Shown here: piece after piece, positions 45,518 to 54,367 of the stretch
How positions within the stretch are numbered: the stretch's first letter is position 1
Layout: each line of letters begins with the position of its first letter
Assembly: GCA_016708905.1 (NCBI GenBank)
Contig: JADJEV010000003.1
Location: 1,302,001-1,366,000, forward strand
Length of the DNA: 64,000 nucleotides
Reading direction: 5' to 3'
Source: Candidatus Methylophosphatis roskildensis
GTDB lineage: Bacteria > Pseudomonadota > Gammaproteobacteria > Burkholderiales > Rhodocyclaceae
Translations under genes and position numbers: made by a program
Notes under the pieces: generated by a model
The model's input: only the letters and a program-made list of their open reading frames with translations
Told to the model about the DNA's origin: nothing
Database searches by the model: none

Positions 45518-46924
45518 CTAGATCACCTTCGAGTAGCGCACGCGATCCCGATCGCTGCGCAGGTAGCGATCGAACAGCATCGCGATCGCCCGCACCAGCA
45601 GGCGACCGCGCGGCAGCACGGTGATCCACTGGCTGTCCAGGCGGACCAGGCCGGCCCTTTCCATGTCGCGCAGATCGGCAAGCTCGGCGGCGAAGTAGCT
45701 GTCGAAGTCGATCAGATGGGCGACCTCGATGCCCTCGATCGACAGCTCGAAATGGCACATCAGCGCCTGGATGATCGAGCGGCGCAACAGATCGTCGGGC
45801 GTCAGCTCGATGCCGCGCAAGACCGGCAGGACGCCGCGATCGAGTGCATCGTAGTACTCATCGACAGTGCGGAAATTCTGGCTGTACGAGGGGCCGACCT
45901 TGCCGATCGCCGACACGCCGAAGGCCAGCAGATCGCAATCCGCATGAGTCGAATAGCCCTGGAAGTTGCGGTGCAGGCGCCCCTGGCGCTGGGCGATCGC
46001 CAGCTCGTCATCGGGCCGCGCGAAGTGATCCATGCCGATATAGACATAGCCCGCGTCGGTCAGCCGGCGGATGGCCAGCGAGAGAATCTGCAGCTTGGCG
46101 TCGGCCGAGGGAAGTTCGGCTTCATCGATGCGCCGCTGCGGCTTGAACAAGCCGGGCAGATGCGCGTAGTTGTAGACCGACAGGCGATCGGGCGAGATCT
46201 CGATCATCTGCTCGAGTGTGCGATTGAAGCCGACGACGTTCTGCCTCGGCAGCCCGTAGATCAGATCGACGCTGACCGACTTGAATCCGCTCGCGCGCGC
46301 GGCATCGATCACCGCCCTGGTTTCCTCGATGCTCTGGATCCGATTGACCGCGCGTTGCACGTCCGGGTCGAAATCCTGGACACCGACGCTCATGCGATTG
46401 AAGCCGAGTTCGGCGAGCAACTGCACGGTCGCGAAATCGACCTTCCGCGGGTCGACCTCGATCGAGTATTCGCCATTGGGCAGGAAACGGAAGTGCTCGC
46501 GTATCGTGCCGATCAACTGGCGCATCTCGTCGTGAGACAGGAAGGTCGGCGTTCCGCCACCCAGGTGTAGCTGGATGAGCTCACGGCTGCCGTCCACCAG
46601 AGCAGCCTGCATCGCGATCTCTTTCGCCAGATAACTCAGATAGTTGGCGGAGCGACCATGGTCCTTGGTGATGATCTTGTTGCAGGCGCAGTAGTAGCAG
46701 ATCGTGCTACAGAAGGGTATATGGACGTATAATGAAAACGGTCGGCTGATGCCCCCGACCGAGCGTTTGCCCAGCCATACGCCGAGCGCGTTGGCGTCGA
46801 AAGCCTCGACGAAGCGGTCTGCCGTCGGGTAAGACGTGTAACGCGGACCGTTGATATCGAAGCGTTTGATGAGTTGGGGATCGAATACCAGGTCCGGCTG
46901 ATTCTGTGCTGTCGCAGTCGTCAT
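45518..46924 (-). CDS. hemN: Oxygen-independent coproporphyrinogen III oxidase HemN
   Basis: Radical-SAM enzyme (468 aa) for heme synthesis without oxygen: coproporphyrinogen III to protoporphyrinogen IX. The 4Fe-4S/SAM motif is PFCSTICYYCACNK (C-x3-C-x2-C, about residue 72), then LHLGGGTPTFLS and VDPRKVDF. The length and the C-terminal HemN domain are complete. Divergent from fnr with an FNR box between them. Confidence 0.97.
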   Translation of the reverse strand: MTTATAQNQPDLVFDPQLIKRFDINGPRYTSYPTADRFVEAFDANALGVWLGKRSVGGISRPFSLYVHIPFCSTICYYCACNKIITKDHGRSANYLSYLAKEIAMQAALVDGSRELIQLHLGGGTPTFLSHDEMRQLIGTIREHFRFLPNGEYSIEVDPRKVDFATVQLLAELGFNRMSVGVQDFDPDVQRAVNRIQSIEETRAVIDAARASGFKSVSVDLIYGLPRQNVVGFNRTLEQMIEISPDRLSVYNYAHLPGLFKPQRRIDEAELPSADAKLQILSLAIRRLTDAGYVYIGMDHFARPDDELAIAQRQGRLHRNFQGYSTHADCDLLAFGVSAIGKVGPSYSQNFRTVDEYYDALDRGVLPVLRGIELTPDDLLRRSIIQALMCHFELSIEGIEVAHLIDFDSYFAAELADLRDMERAGLVRLDSQWITVLPRGRLLVRAIAMLFDRYLRSDRDRVRYSKVI

Positions 46925-46977
46925 ATCGAGGAAGCGTCACCAGTGCAGCAGATTCGCAGAACCGGGCAACGGGCACG

Positions 46978-46991
46978 TTGACGTGGATCAA
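46978..46991. promoter_or_regulatory. FNR/Anr box
   Basis: TTGACGTGGATCAA matches the FNR consensus TTGAT-N4-ATCAA at 9 of 10 positions. It lies in the divergent hemN-fnr region, 40 bp before the chosen fnr start and 54 bp from the hemN start. It is therefore suited to anaerobic activation of hemN and autoregulation of fnr. Confidence 0.85.
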
Positions 46992-47030
46992 ACAGACGGG
47001 GGTAGTGATTCCGTGCATCAGAAGGCGGCA

Positions 47031-47756
47031 ATGCCGATCACCATCGGACACCTGAGAACAGCGTGTTCGCAATGCAATCTCCGAGAACTTTGCCTGCCTT
47101 ATGGACTGTCGAACCCCGAGCTCGAACTGCTCGACGAAATGGTCGGCACCCGCCGCAAGATCAAGCGCCACACCAACCTGTACCGTTCCGGCGACCCGTT
47201 CGAGGGCATCTATGCCATCCGGGCCGGCTTCTTCAAGACCGATGTCCTGCTCGAGGACGGCCGCGACCAGGTGACCGGCTTTCAGATGGCCGGCGAGATC
47301 CTCGGTCTGGACGGCATCAGCACCGAACACCATTCATGCAATGCCGTGGCGCTCGAAGACAGCGAGGTCTGCGTCATCGGTTTCGCCAAGCTCGAAGAGC
47401 TGTCACGCGAGGTCACTGCACTGCAGCACAATTTCCACAAGGTGATGAGCCGCGAGATCGTGCGCGACCATGGCCTGATGATGCTGCTCGGCACCATGCG
47501 TGCCGAGGAACGGCTGGCGGCCTTTCTGCTCAACATGTCACAGCGCTTCATGGCTCGCGGCTATTCGCAGCAGGAGTTCCATCTGCGGATGACGCGCGAG
47601 GAAATCGGCTCCTACCTTGGCCTGAAGCTCGAAACGGTTAGCCGCGCCTTCTCCAAATTCCAGGACGACGGCTACATCAGTGTTCAGCAGAAGCACATCC
47701 GCATCATCGACATCCCCGGGCTGCGCAAGCTGCTCAACCACCAGGCTCCCCGCTGA
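47031..47756 (+). CDS. fnr: Oxygen-sensing regulator FNR (Anr-like)
   Basis: Crp/Fnr regulator with an O2-labile [4Fe-4S] cluster: N-terminal CSQCNLREL-C (C-x2-C-x5-C) and the fourth Cys in HHSCNAV (about residue 102). The HTH is MTREEIGSYLGLKLETVSRAFSKF (listed as position 185-208), with the E-x2-S-R recognition residues of FNR. The ATG at 47,031 gives 241 aa. GTG codons at 46,983 and 47,013 are in frame, but the first lies inside the FNR box. Its 3' end overlaps the convergent hemerythrin gene by about 23 bp. Confidence 0.94.
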   Translation: MPITIGHLRTACSQCNLRELCLPYGLSNPELELLDEMVGTRRKIKRHTNLYRSGDPFEGIYAIRAGFFKTDVLLEDGRDQVTGFQMAGEILGLDGISTEHHSCNAVALEDSEVCVIGFAKLEELSREVTALQHNFHKVMSREIVRDHGLMMLLGTMRAEERLAAFLLNMSQRFMARGYSQQEFHLRMTREEIGSYLGLKLETVSRAFSKFQDDGYISVQQKHIRIIDIPGLRKLLNHQAPR

Positions 47757-48312
47757 CCCGCGCCGTGCCGGCGGGGCTGCGACGGCCCGTCATCGCCTGC
47801 GCCAGAACCCGCAGCTTCGACTCGTCCAGCAGCTGTCGCGCCATCGGCAACAGCCGCTCCTCCTCGTAATCGATGTGCTGCCGGTAGATGGCATCCATGT
47901 CGGACACCAGTCGTTCGTCGAGCGAAGACTGCTGGCCGAGGCGCACCGCTTCGAGTTGCGGTCGCAGGGCATCCCACAGCCCGTACATGTGAGCATGTTC
48001 AGCGAGAATGCGCTCCCGCACATCGGCAAGATCCGTCTGCAACTCGGGCGTAACCGCCGCCTGCAGCGCCGGAAGAAGATCGACCTCCTCGTCCTCATGA
48101 TGGTGCTTGGCGGCGCTATCGAAGTAGCGCAGCACCGCTCCCGCGGCCTGGCGCGCCTGCGCATCCGGACCATGAACGGGCAGATGCGCCAGCAGACGCT
48201 GCAGGGTCTGCAACTGGGCCAGCACGCGCCCATGGCAAGCCGAGAGGATCTCCAGCGGCTCGTCGAGCGCCGGGGCAACCGGGATCAGGGAATCCACCAT
48301 TCGTTCAGGCAC
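47734..48312 (-). CDS. Hemerythrin-like domain protein
   Basis: Four-helix HHE protein (192 aa). Di-iron ligands are visible in CHGRVLAQL (His), KHHHEDEEVDLLP (His/Glu), EHAHMYGLWD and RQHIDYEEERLLP. Such proteins bind O2 or NO or help repair Fe-S and di-iron centres under nitrosative stress. An ATG at 48,300 is also possible. The start overlaps the end of the SirB2 gene and the 3' end overlaps fnr on the other strand. Confidence 0.9.
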   Translation of the reverse strand: MPERMVDSLIPVAPALDEPLEILSACHGRVLAQLQTLQRLLAHLPVHGPDAQARQAAGAVLRYFDSAAKHHHEDEEVDLLPALQAAVTPELQTDLADVRERILAEHAHMYGLWDALRPQLEAVRLGQQSSLDERLVSDMDAIYRQHIDYEEERLLPMARQLLDESKLRVLAQAMTGRRSPAGTARVSGEPGG

Positions 48313-48700
48313 CCAGCCAGCCGAGGAATCCGCGTGGGTCTCGCGCCAACGCGACCGACACGATGTAGCCGAATATCATCAAGGCGGCACACCATGCGAC
48401 GGCGCGAACCGGCTTGTCGCGCCCGCGCCGCAGGGCAATGCTGCCGACACCGATATAGGCGAACAGCCCGAACACCTTCGCGGTCAGCCAGTCCTGGGCC
48501 AGCGGATATTGCTGCGACCACAGCGACAGAGCGATCGCGCTGACGAGCAGCAGCGTATCGACGAAATGGGGTGCGACTCTGACCCACCGTTTTGCCAGTT
48601 GCGGCGAGTCGGTCAACATCCAGAATCCGCGCAGCATGAAGCCGCTACCGCTCAAGGCGACGCAGGTCACGTGGAACTGCTTGAGCGCGAGGTAGCTCAA
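48305..48700 (-). CDS. SirB2-family membrane protein
   Basis: 131-aa membrane protein with four helices and the SirB2 pattern (SYLALKQFHVTCVALSGSGF, then WVRVAPHFVDTLLLVSAI). No ATG is available at the right place. A TTG start at 48,700 overlaps the nnrS stop as TTGA and gives the family start, so a rare start codon coupled to nnrS translation is proposed. Function unknown; members are common in denitrifier and cbb3 contexts. Confidence 0.85.
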   Translation of the reverse strand: MSYLALKQFHVTCVALSGSGFMLRGFWMLTDSPQLAKRWVRVAPHFVDTLLLVSAIALSLWSQQYPLAQDWLTAKVFGLFAYIGVGSIALRRGRDKPVRAVAWCAALMIFGYIVSVALARDPRGFLGWLGA

Positions 48701-49926
48701 CCCGGCCGTCCATCGGTACGCGGTTTGAGACAAATCGGAATCATCTTGGTGCACCACAGGCCGAAGATCAGCAGCCACACCACGGCCGTGGCCGCCACCA
48801 GTACATTGTAGGCGGACTGCGACAACTCGGCAGCAACCCGCAGCAAAGCAACTGTTTGCAGGCCGAGGAACAGGCGCCAGGTTGCCGCATCGGCCTGCAG
48901 CGTCCGCCCCGAGTGACCGAGCGTCACTCGCGACACCATGGCGACCAGCATCGAACCGAAGAAGCCGATCGACAGCGCATGCAGCGACGCCAGGCCGAGC
49001 ATCGGGTGTCCCGCGGCGAGCGCCAGGCTCTGGCCCACCGACAGCCACAACGCGGCCGGCAGCCAGAGGAAGCCCACATGCAGCATCGCCAGCAGACGGG
49101 CCCGGAAGCTCGCGCGCAGTTGCCAGCGCCACGACAGCCAGGACGCGATGGCCGCCATCGCACCATCCGGCAGCCACAGCCAGGTCGGCAGTTCGCCGAC
49201 CTGCAACAGCAGATGAACGATGCTGGCCCCCAACAGCACGGCAAGCGCCCAGTAGGGCCGCACCATCTGGTACTTCGGAATCACGTTGGCCGAAAAGAAC
49301 GGCACCATGCGGTGGCACACCACGATGAACAGCGGCACCAGACATGCCCACACGCCGATCGCTTCGGCAAAACGCGGGCCGGCCAGCCAGCCGAACGAGG
49401 CATAGCCGATCAGGCAGATCAGCCCCGGCACCCCGGCGGCAAGTGCCGCCCAGGCGTGAAGGGCATGGCGTCGGTCGGCGCCGGGCGCAAAGGCGACCTC
49501 GGCGAGAATCAGCACGCCGGCAATCCAGCCCGCAAGCACCACCCACAAGGCCGGTGCCAGCAACGCCGGCCACAGCAGGCCGCCGTGGAACATCGCCCAG
49601 CCCGCGGTGAGCAGCGCCCAGCTTAGTAGATAGGGCCGTCCGCCGATCTCGCCCTGCCCCTGCCAGCGCGGCATTGCGGTCATCAGAAAGCCGAATACGA
49701 AGAACGGAAACACGCCATAGACCGCAAACGCGCCATGCAGCCAGGATCCCGGCCAGGGCAGTTCGGGCATCGGCAGACCGCCGATTCGCGCGAGCAGCAG
49801 CCAGGCCCACCAGGCGAACGCAGCAATGGTCTGGATCGCGCCGGACAGAAACATCACGCGATGTGGCGCGGCGAACAGCACGTTGCGCTGCGGACGTGGT
49901 CCGCCGAGTTGGGCAAAGCTCAGCAT
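48697..49926 (-). CDS. nnrS: NnrS family protein
   Basis: Polytopic heme/copper membrane protein (409 aa, about 12 helices) linked to denitrification and protection against nitrosative stress. Typical segments are HGAFAVYGVFPFFVFGFLMTA split around residue 60, CHRMVPFFSANVI, and LHALSIGFFGSMLVAMVSRV with HSGR following. The ATG at 49,926 was chosen; the upstream extension is low-complexity and antisense to the next gene's promoter. Divergent from a Crp/Fnr-type regulator. Confidence 0.92.
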   Translation of the reverse strand: MLSFAQLGGPRPQRNVLFAAPHRVMFLSGAIQTIAAFAWWAWLLLARIGGLPMPELPWPGSWLHGAFAVYGVFPFFVFGFLMTAMPRWQGQGEIGGRPYLLSWALLTAGWAMFHGGLLWPALLAPALWVVLAGWIAGVLILAEVAFAPGADRRHALHAWAALAAGVPGLICLIGYASFGWLAGPRFAEAIGVWACLVPLFIVVCHRMVPFFSANVIPKYQMVRPYWALAVLLGASIVHLLLQVGELPTWLWLPDGAMAAIASWLSWRWQLRASFRARLLAMLHVGFLWLPAALWLSVGQSLALAAGHPMLGLASLHALSIGFFGSMLVAMVSRVTLGHSGRTLQADAATWRLFLGLQTVALLRVAAELSQSAYNVLVAATAVVWLLIFGLWCTKMIPICLKPRTDGRPG

Positions 49927-50018
49927 CTGGCAGCCTGTCGCGCCTTGTTCGTGGGGGCGACGGACCTGCGCCGGTTGCGATGCTGCGTGTAGAATCGAAC
50001 ACCGGCGCGAGGAACAGC

Positions 50019-50717
50019 ATGCACAACGACAAGACCGACATTCCCCAACTGCTTGCCAGCCTGCCGTTGTTCGCCCAGGTCGGCGAAGAAGCGATCGCCC
50101 ATCTTGCCGCTGCAACCCGCGAGAAGCGCTTGGTACGCGGCGAGGTGCTGTTCCAGCGCGGCGATCCGGCGCGCGGCTTTCACGTCGTATTGCGCGGGCA
50201 GATCAAGCTGGCCTTCTCGTCGGCCCAGGGCAACGAGAAGGTGGTCGAAATCATCGGCCCGCAGCAGAGCTTCGGCGAGGCGGTGATGTTCATGGACCGT
50301 CCGTATCCTGTATTCGCCGAGGCGCTGAGCGACACCCTGTTGCTCACCATCGGCAAGAACGCCATCTCCGAACTGCTCGAACGGGATCCGCACTTCGCGA
50401 AACGCCTGCTGGCGGGGCTGTCGGCGCGACTTCACAGCCTCGTGCGCGATGTCGAGTCCTACACCCTGCGCTCGAGCACCCAGCGCCTGATCGGCTACCT
50501 GTTGCAGGATTGCCAGTCGCCGGACGCGGAACGACCCGCGGGCGAGCAGACGATCGCTCTGCCGACCTCCAAGCAGGTGATCGCCTCGCGGCTCAATCTG
50601 ACGCCGGAAACCCTGTCGCGCATATTTGCCGAGCTGACGCAGGCCGGACTGATTTCGGTGCATGGCAAACAAGTGACGATTCACGACTGCGACCGCCTGT
50701 CGCGCTACGAGCCCTGA
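50019..50717 (+). CDS. Crp/Fnr-family regulator (Dnr/NnrR-like)
   Basis: Regulator of 232 aa: cNMP-like sensor (VLFQRGDPARGFHVVLRGQIKLA) without FNR cysteines, and an HTH with LPTSKQVIASRLNLTPETLSR. This is the organisation of Dnr/NnrR-type NO sensors, which use heme. AGGA lies 6 bp before the ATG. Divergent from nnrS, its probable target, with a DUF2249 gene convergent. NO sensing is inferred from context. Confidence 0.87.
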   Translation: MHNDKTDIPQLLASLPLFAQVGEEAIAHLAAATREKRLVRGEVLFQRGDPARGFHVVLRGQIKLAFSSAQGNEKVVEIIGPQQSFGEAVMFMDRPYPVFAEALSDTLLLTIGKNAISELLERDPHFAKRLLAGLSARLHSLVRDVESYTLRSSTQRLIGYLLQDCQSPDAERPAGEQTIALPTSKQVIASRLNLTPETLSRIFAELTQAGLISVHGKQVTIHDCDRLSRYEP

Positions 50718-50953
50718 GCCTCGGCCCGGGTCGCGTGGCGAATATGGATGGCGAAGGTGCCATCGTCATGCGATTCGGTGCGGTGCGTGTAGCCGTTGTC
50801 ACGCAGAATGCGATAGAGCGGCACTGGTTCGCGATACAGCAGCAGCACGATCTCGCCCTCCTGCGGCAGATCGTCGAGTGCAGCCAGCGTCAGCTCCATC
50901 GGCTCCGGCGGCAGCAGGCCGCGGGCATCGATCACCTTTGTGGCATCGCTCAT
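50705..50953 (-). CDS. DUF2249 protein
   Basis: Small protein (82 aa) of the DUF2249/TusA-like fold, with VIDARGLLPPEPMELTL and REPVPLYRILRDNGY. Members commonly cluster with NO-stress, hemerythrin and denitrification genes, and so it does here. It has the GLLPPEP loop in place of a TusA CPxP. AGGA precedes the ATG. The 3' end overlaps the convergent regulator by 13 bp. Confidence 0.88.
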   Translation of the reverse strand: MSDATKVIDARGLLPPEPMELTLAALDDLPQEGEIVLLLYREPVPLYRILRDNGYTHRTESHDDGTFAIHIRHATRAEAQGS

Positions 50954-51082
50954 TCTGCAGGATCCTCGCGCGGCATCCGCGCATTCTTGAGGCGCACGGC
51001 GCCTCGCGCCTTGACACGCATCAATCGGGATCGCCGGATCCGCCGCGCGGCGCGCCCGCTCGAAATCTGAACCTGCCGATAC

Positions 51083-51153
51083 CCTGGGAGCCGCATGGAA
51101 TGGCGCTCTCCGGGGATGGTCCGCGCAGAGCGCCATTCCATGCGGCTCCCAGG
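51083..51153. repeat. 71-bp palindromic repeat
   Basis: Perfect 27-bp arms (51,083-51,109 and 51,127-51,153) flank a 17-nt loop. They carry GCCGCATGGAATGGCG, the same core as the hairpin at 40,769. Intergenic, between DUF2249 and ravA; it could form a stable hairpin in RNA of either strand. Confidence 0.9.
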
Positions 51154-51305
51154 CCATGCCCTCGTGATGACCACAGCGCTGGCCGCCCGGTGAATGGCAG
51201 ATCGCTGGTGAGACTAGAATTCGGCTTGTCGCTTGATGACGCGCAAGGCGCCGGATTGGCCGGCCCGGCGACAATCCCCGACCCAACCCACGACCGACGA
51301 CCTTC

Positions 51306-52694
51306 ATGCACGCCACGCCGCCCCTCTCCGCGCGCCTCCGGAGCCTGATCGATGCACTGTCGCACGGCCTGGTCGAACGAACCACGCCGGTGCGCCTGGC
51401 CCTGCTCGCCGCGCTGACCGGCGAGCATCTGCTGCTGATCGGCCCGCCCGGCACCGCGAAGAGCGAACTGGCGCGCCGGCTGCATCGCGCGTTTCGCGAC
51501 GCGGCGTATTTCGAGCGCCTGCTGACCCGCTTTTCGGTACCTGAAGAGCTGTTCGGCCCGTTGTCGATCGCCGCGCTCGAACAGGACCGCTACGAGCGGC
51601 AGACTGCCGGCTTCCTGCCACAGGCGACGATCGCCTTCATCGACGAGGTGTTCAAGGCCAACAGCGCGATTCTCAACGCGCTGCTGACCCTGCTCAACGA
51701 GCGCGAATTCGACAACGGTGCGCAGCGCATCGCCTGCCCCTTGATCAGCGTGATCGGCGCCAGCAACGAAGTGCCACAGGACGAGGCGCTGGCGGCCTTC
51801 CACGACCGCTTCCTGCTGCGCCTTTCGATCGTGCCGGTGAGCGACGCCGGATTTCCGGTCCTGTTGCGATTGCCTTCCGATTCGACCTTTGCGGTTGACC
51901 CGGCGCTGCAGATCGCCCCGACGGAGCTGTCGGCGTTCGCCGCGGCGATCGATGCGGTGAGCCTGCCCGAGCCGATCGTCGAACTGATCGCGCAATTGCG
52001 CGGTCATCTGGCCGCCCACGACATCGCGGTGTCCGACCGGCGCTGGCACAAGACGGTGCGCCTGCTCAAGGCTTCGGCTTTGTCGAACGGGCGCGACGCG
52101 GTGAGCATCTGGGATCTCTGGCTCACCCAGTTCTGCGCCACCGCCGAACCGGTGCAGGCCGGCATCGTGGCCGAGTGGTACCTGGGCATGCTGGGCGTGC
52201 AGGGCGTGATCGACCCGGCGCGCTTTGGGCGCGTCGTCGAAGCGTTCGAGGCGCAGCTCGAGATCGAACAGAACGCCAACGATCTGAACTACGACGAGCA
52301 GGGCGTGCTGACCGCCGGCAATCTGCTCGACCATCAGGTCAACGACGGCAAGGGCGCCTCGGTCGCACCGCGCCTGTCACCCTTCCTGCGCACCCGCCGC
52401 TACGGCACAACGCACATCGGCGCGCGTGTGGCGCAGGTGCAGTCGGCAATCGACGAACTGGGCGCCTACCTCGACTCGCTCGACCACCTGGCAGATGAAC
52501 TGGCGCACGAAGTGCCGCGCCATCTGTGGATCGCACCCGAGTTTGCGCAGCAAGCCGCCCTTCATCTCGCCGGCACGCGCGCCAACATCGTCGCGCTGCA
52601 GGCGCGTGCACATGCGGCGCGCAATGGCTACGCGGCGCTGCCGCGGCTCGCCGTCGACAGCCGCATCGCACCCGAGCCGGTGGTGGTCGACTGA
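51306..52694 (+). CDS. ravA: MoxR-family AAA+ ATPase RavA
   Basis: AAA+ chaperone (462 aa) of the RavA branch. Walker A is GPPGTAKSELARRL (~45), followed by TRFSVPEELFGPLSI, Walker B AFIDEVFKANSAILNALL and sensor 1 VIGASNEVP, then YVSDRRW-like VSDRRWHKTVRLL. In E. coli RavA-ViaA acts on respiratory complexes and the cadaverine/ppGpp response. The C-terminal region differs from E. coli RavA and its LARA domain is not recognisable. It overlaps or abuts viaA. Confidence 0.9.
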   Translation: MHATPPLSARLRSLIDALSHGLVERTTPVRLALLAALTGEHLLLIGPPGTAKSELARRLHRAFRDAAYFERLLTRFSVPEELFGPLSIAALEQDRYERQTAGFLPQATIAFIDEVFKANSAILNALLTLLNEREFDNGAQRIACPLISVIGASNEVPQDEALAAFHDRFLLRLSIVPVSDAGFPVLLRLPSDSTFAVDPALQIAPTELSAFAAAIDAVSLPEPIVELIAQLRGHLAAHDIAVSDRRWHKTVRLLKASALSNGRDAVSIWDLWLTQFCATAEPVQAGIVAEWYLGMLGVQGVIDPARFGRVVEAFEAQLEIEQNANDLNYDEQGVLTAGNLLDHQVNDGKGASVAPRLSPFLRTRRYGTTHIGARVAQVQSAIDELGAYLDSLDHLADELAHEVPRHLWIAPEFAQQAALHLAGTRANIVALQARAHAARNGYAALPRLAVDSRIAPEPVVVD

Positions 52695-52702
52695 AGCACG
52701 AC

Positions 52703-54166
52703 GTGGGCAACGCCACCCTGCCCTTCGATCCCGCCGCGCTCGACTCGCCGCTCGCCGCGCTCGACCAGTTGCCGCGCGGGCTGTGGCTTTGCGGCATCGT
52801 CAACAGCCTGGGCCGGCTCGCACCCCGGCTCGACGCGCTGCTCGAACTGCGCAGCGAACTGCTCGCCGGCCGCCTGCCGGCGCACTGCGATTGGCCGCTC
52901 GGCAGCGTGCTGCCGCTGCTCTTGCGTTCGGTCGCCGAATTCGACCTGCCGGCGCTGTGCGAGCACCACGAGGACATCGCCGACCAGGTGCTGCGCAGCA
53001 TGCTCTGGCATACCGACCGCATCATCGATTATCGCGAGTCCATGAGCGAGGACGCTGCCGCGCAACGGGCGGCGCAGGGCTTTCGCGACGAATGGACGCC
53101 GATGGCGCACGAGATTCGCGACCTGCTGTTCGTGTTCGGCGATATCGGCGATCTGGTCAAGTTCAATCGCTGGGATCTCACGCGCGGCCTGCTGCGCTCG
53201 GGCGCCTGGCAGGCGCTGCTGCGCATCCGCGAGTTGATCGAGGATCTGCCCGAACTGCGCGAGATGGTGAACAAACTCGGCCGCGCCAGGCAGACCGACG
53301 TTCCCGATCTTGCCAGCGCACCCGAGGTGCAGGTGATGGAACAGGTGAGGACCACGGTCACCGATTGGCGCGACATCCGAGTGCCCGACCTGCCGGGAGA
53401 GACCCGTGGCATCGAACGCTCCGGCCGCGTAAGCCGTATGCTGCCCTCGGAGGCGGTACTGCTGCCGCACCCGCGACTGCGCCAGATCTGGTTCGCCCGC
53501 CACGCCGAGCGCACGCTGCTCACCTATGAAGACATGGACACGCTGCGCGAGCCGGTGGCCGTCCAGCGCGAGACCTGGCGGCCGACCACCCGGCCGCAGC
53601 CCGAGCGCAAGCTCGAGATGGGGCCGATGATTCTTTGCGTCGACACCTCGGGTTCGATGCAGGGCGCGGCCGAACAGGTGGCCAAGGCCCTGGTGCTCGA
53701 GGCGATGCGCGTCGCCCACGCGCAAAAGCGGGCCTGCTACGTCTATGCCTTCAGCGGCCCAGACGAGGTGATCGAGCGCGAATTCGCGTTCGACCTGCCG
53801 GGCATCGATTCGCTGCTGGGCTTCATGACCCAGAGCTTCAACGGCGGCACCGACATAAGCGAGCCGCTCGAGCGGGCACTGAACCGGCTGGAAGACGCAG
53901 CCTGGCAGTGCGCCGATCTGCTGATCGCCTCGGACGGCGAGTTCGGCGCGCCACCACCGATCGCGGCCCGCGTGCGCGCGGCGCGCGAGAAGCTCGGACT
54001 GCGCGTGCAGGGCGTGCTGATCGGCGATCGCGAAACCATCGGCCTGATCGAACTGGCGGACGACATCTTCTGGGTCGGCGACTGGCGCCGCTACGGCGCC
54101 GGCGGCGACATCCCGATTCATGACAAGAGCCTGACGGCGATGTACTTCCCCAACGCGCTGCGCTGA
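52703..54166 (+). CDS. viaA: VWA-domain co-chaperone ViaA
   Basis: von Willebrand factor A protein (487 aa) paired with RavA. The C-terminal VWA domain shows the MIDAS residues in LCVDTSGSM (about residue 315), the conserved Thr region FNGGTDISEPL and ASDGEFGAP. The N-terminal helical ViaA domain is present and the total length matches E. coli ViaA. The GTG start 8 bp after the ravA stop is inferred; no ATG is suitable. Confidence 0.9.
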   Translation: MGNATLPFDPAALDSPLAALDQLPRGLWLCGIVNSLGRLAPRLDALLELRSELLAGRLPAHCDWPLGSVLPLLLRSVAEFDLPALCEHHEDIADQVLRSMLWHTDRIIDYRESMSEDAAAQRAAQGFRDEWTPMAHEIRDLLFVFGDIGDLVKFNRWDLTRGLLRSGAWQALLRIRELIEDLPELREMVNKLGRARQTDVPDLASAPEVQVMEQVRTTVTDWRDIRVPDLPGETRGIERSGRVSRMLPSEAVLLPHPRLRQIWFARHAERTLLTYEDMDTLREPVAVQRETWRPTTRPQPERKLEMGPMILCVDTSGSMQGAAEQVAKALVLEAMRVAHAQKRACYVYAFSGPDEVIEREFAFDLPGIDSLLGFMTQSFNGGTDISEPLERALNRLEDAAWQCADLLIASDGEFGAPPPIAARVRAAREKLGLRVQGVLIGDRETIGLIELADDIFWVGDWRRYGAGGDIPIHDKSLTAMYFPNALR

Positions 54167-54310
54167 GATCTCGCGGATGAATCGATTGTGCGACCTCTGA
54201 AACAATTCGTGTATCGATTCGCCTCGGCTCCGGCCGTGGTGGGATAATGATGGAGCCGGGCGGAAATCCTCAGTCCGGTGGATCAATGCAACAAACGGGT
54301 GGATGAGAAT

Positions 54311-54336
54311 CGACGGGCCCTGCCCGGGTGCCGTCG
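54311..54336 (+). promoter_or_regulatory. Structured leader before the small membrane protein
   Basis: CGACGG/CCGTCG arms enclosing an inner GGGC/GCCC hairpin, 32 bp upstream of the start codon at 54,368. It does not match a riboswitch class I can recall; it may be a leader hairpin or a terminator-like fold. The rest of 54,167-54,367 shows only a possible -10 (GGATAATGAT, about 54,243). Confidence 0.35.
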
Positions 54337-54367
54337 ATGCGCACCCCCGATAAGTAGGAGGTCAGTC

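Noticed and set aside
48305..50041. Single 578-codon minus-strand ORF covering both SirB2 and nnrS regions
   Set aside because: Only its last ~131 codons match a family (SirB2). The upstream part is out of frame with nnrS, which is clearly the real gene there.
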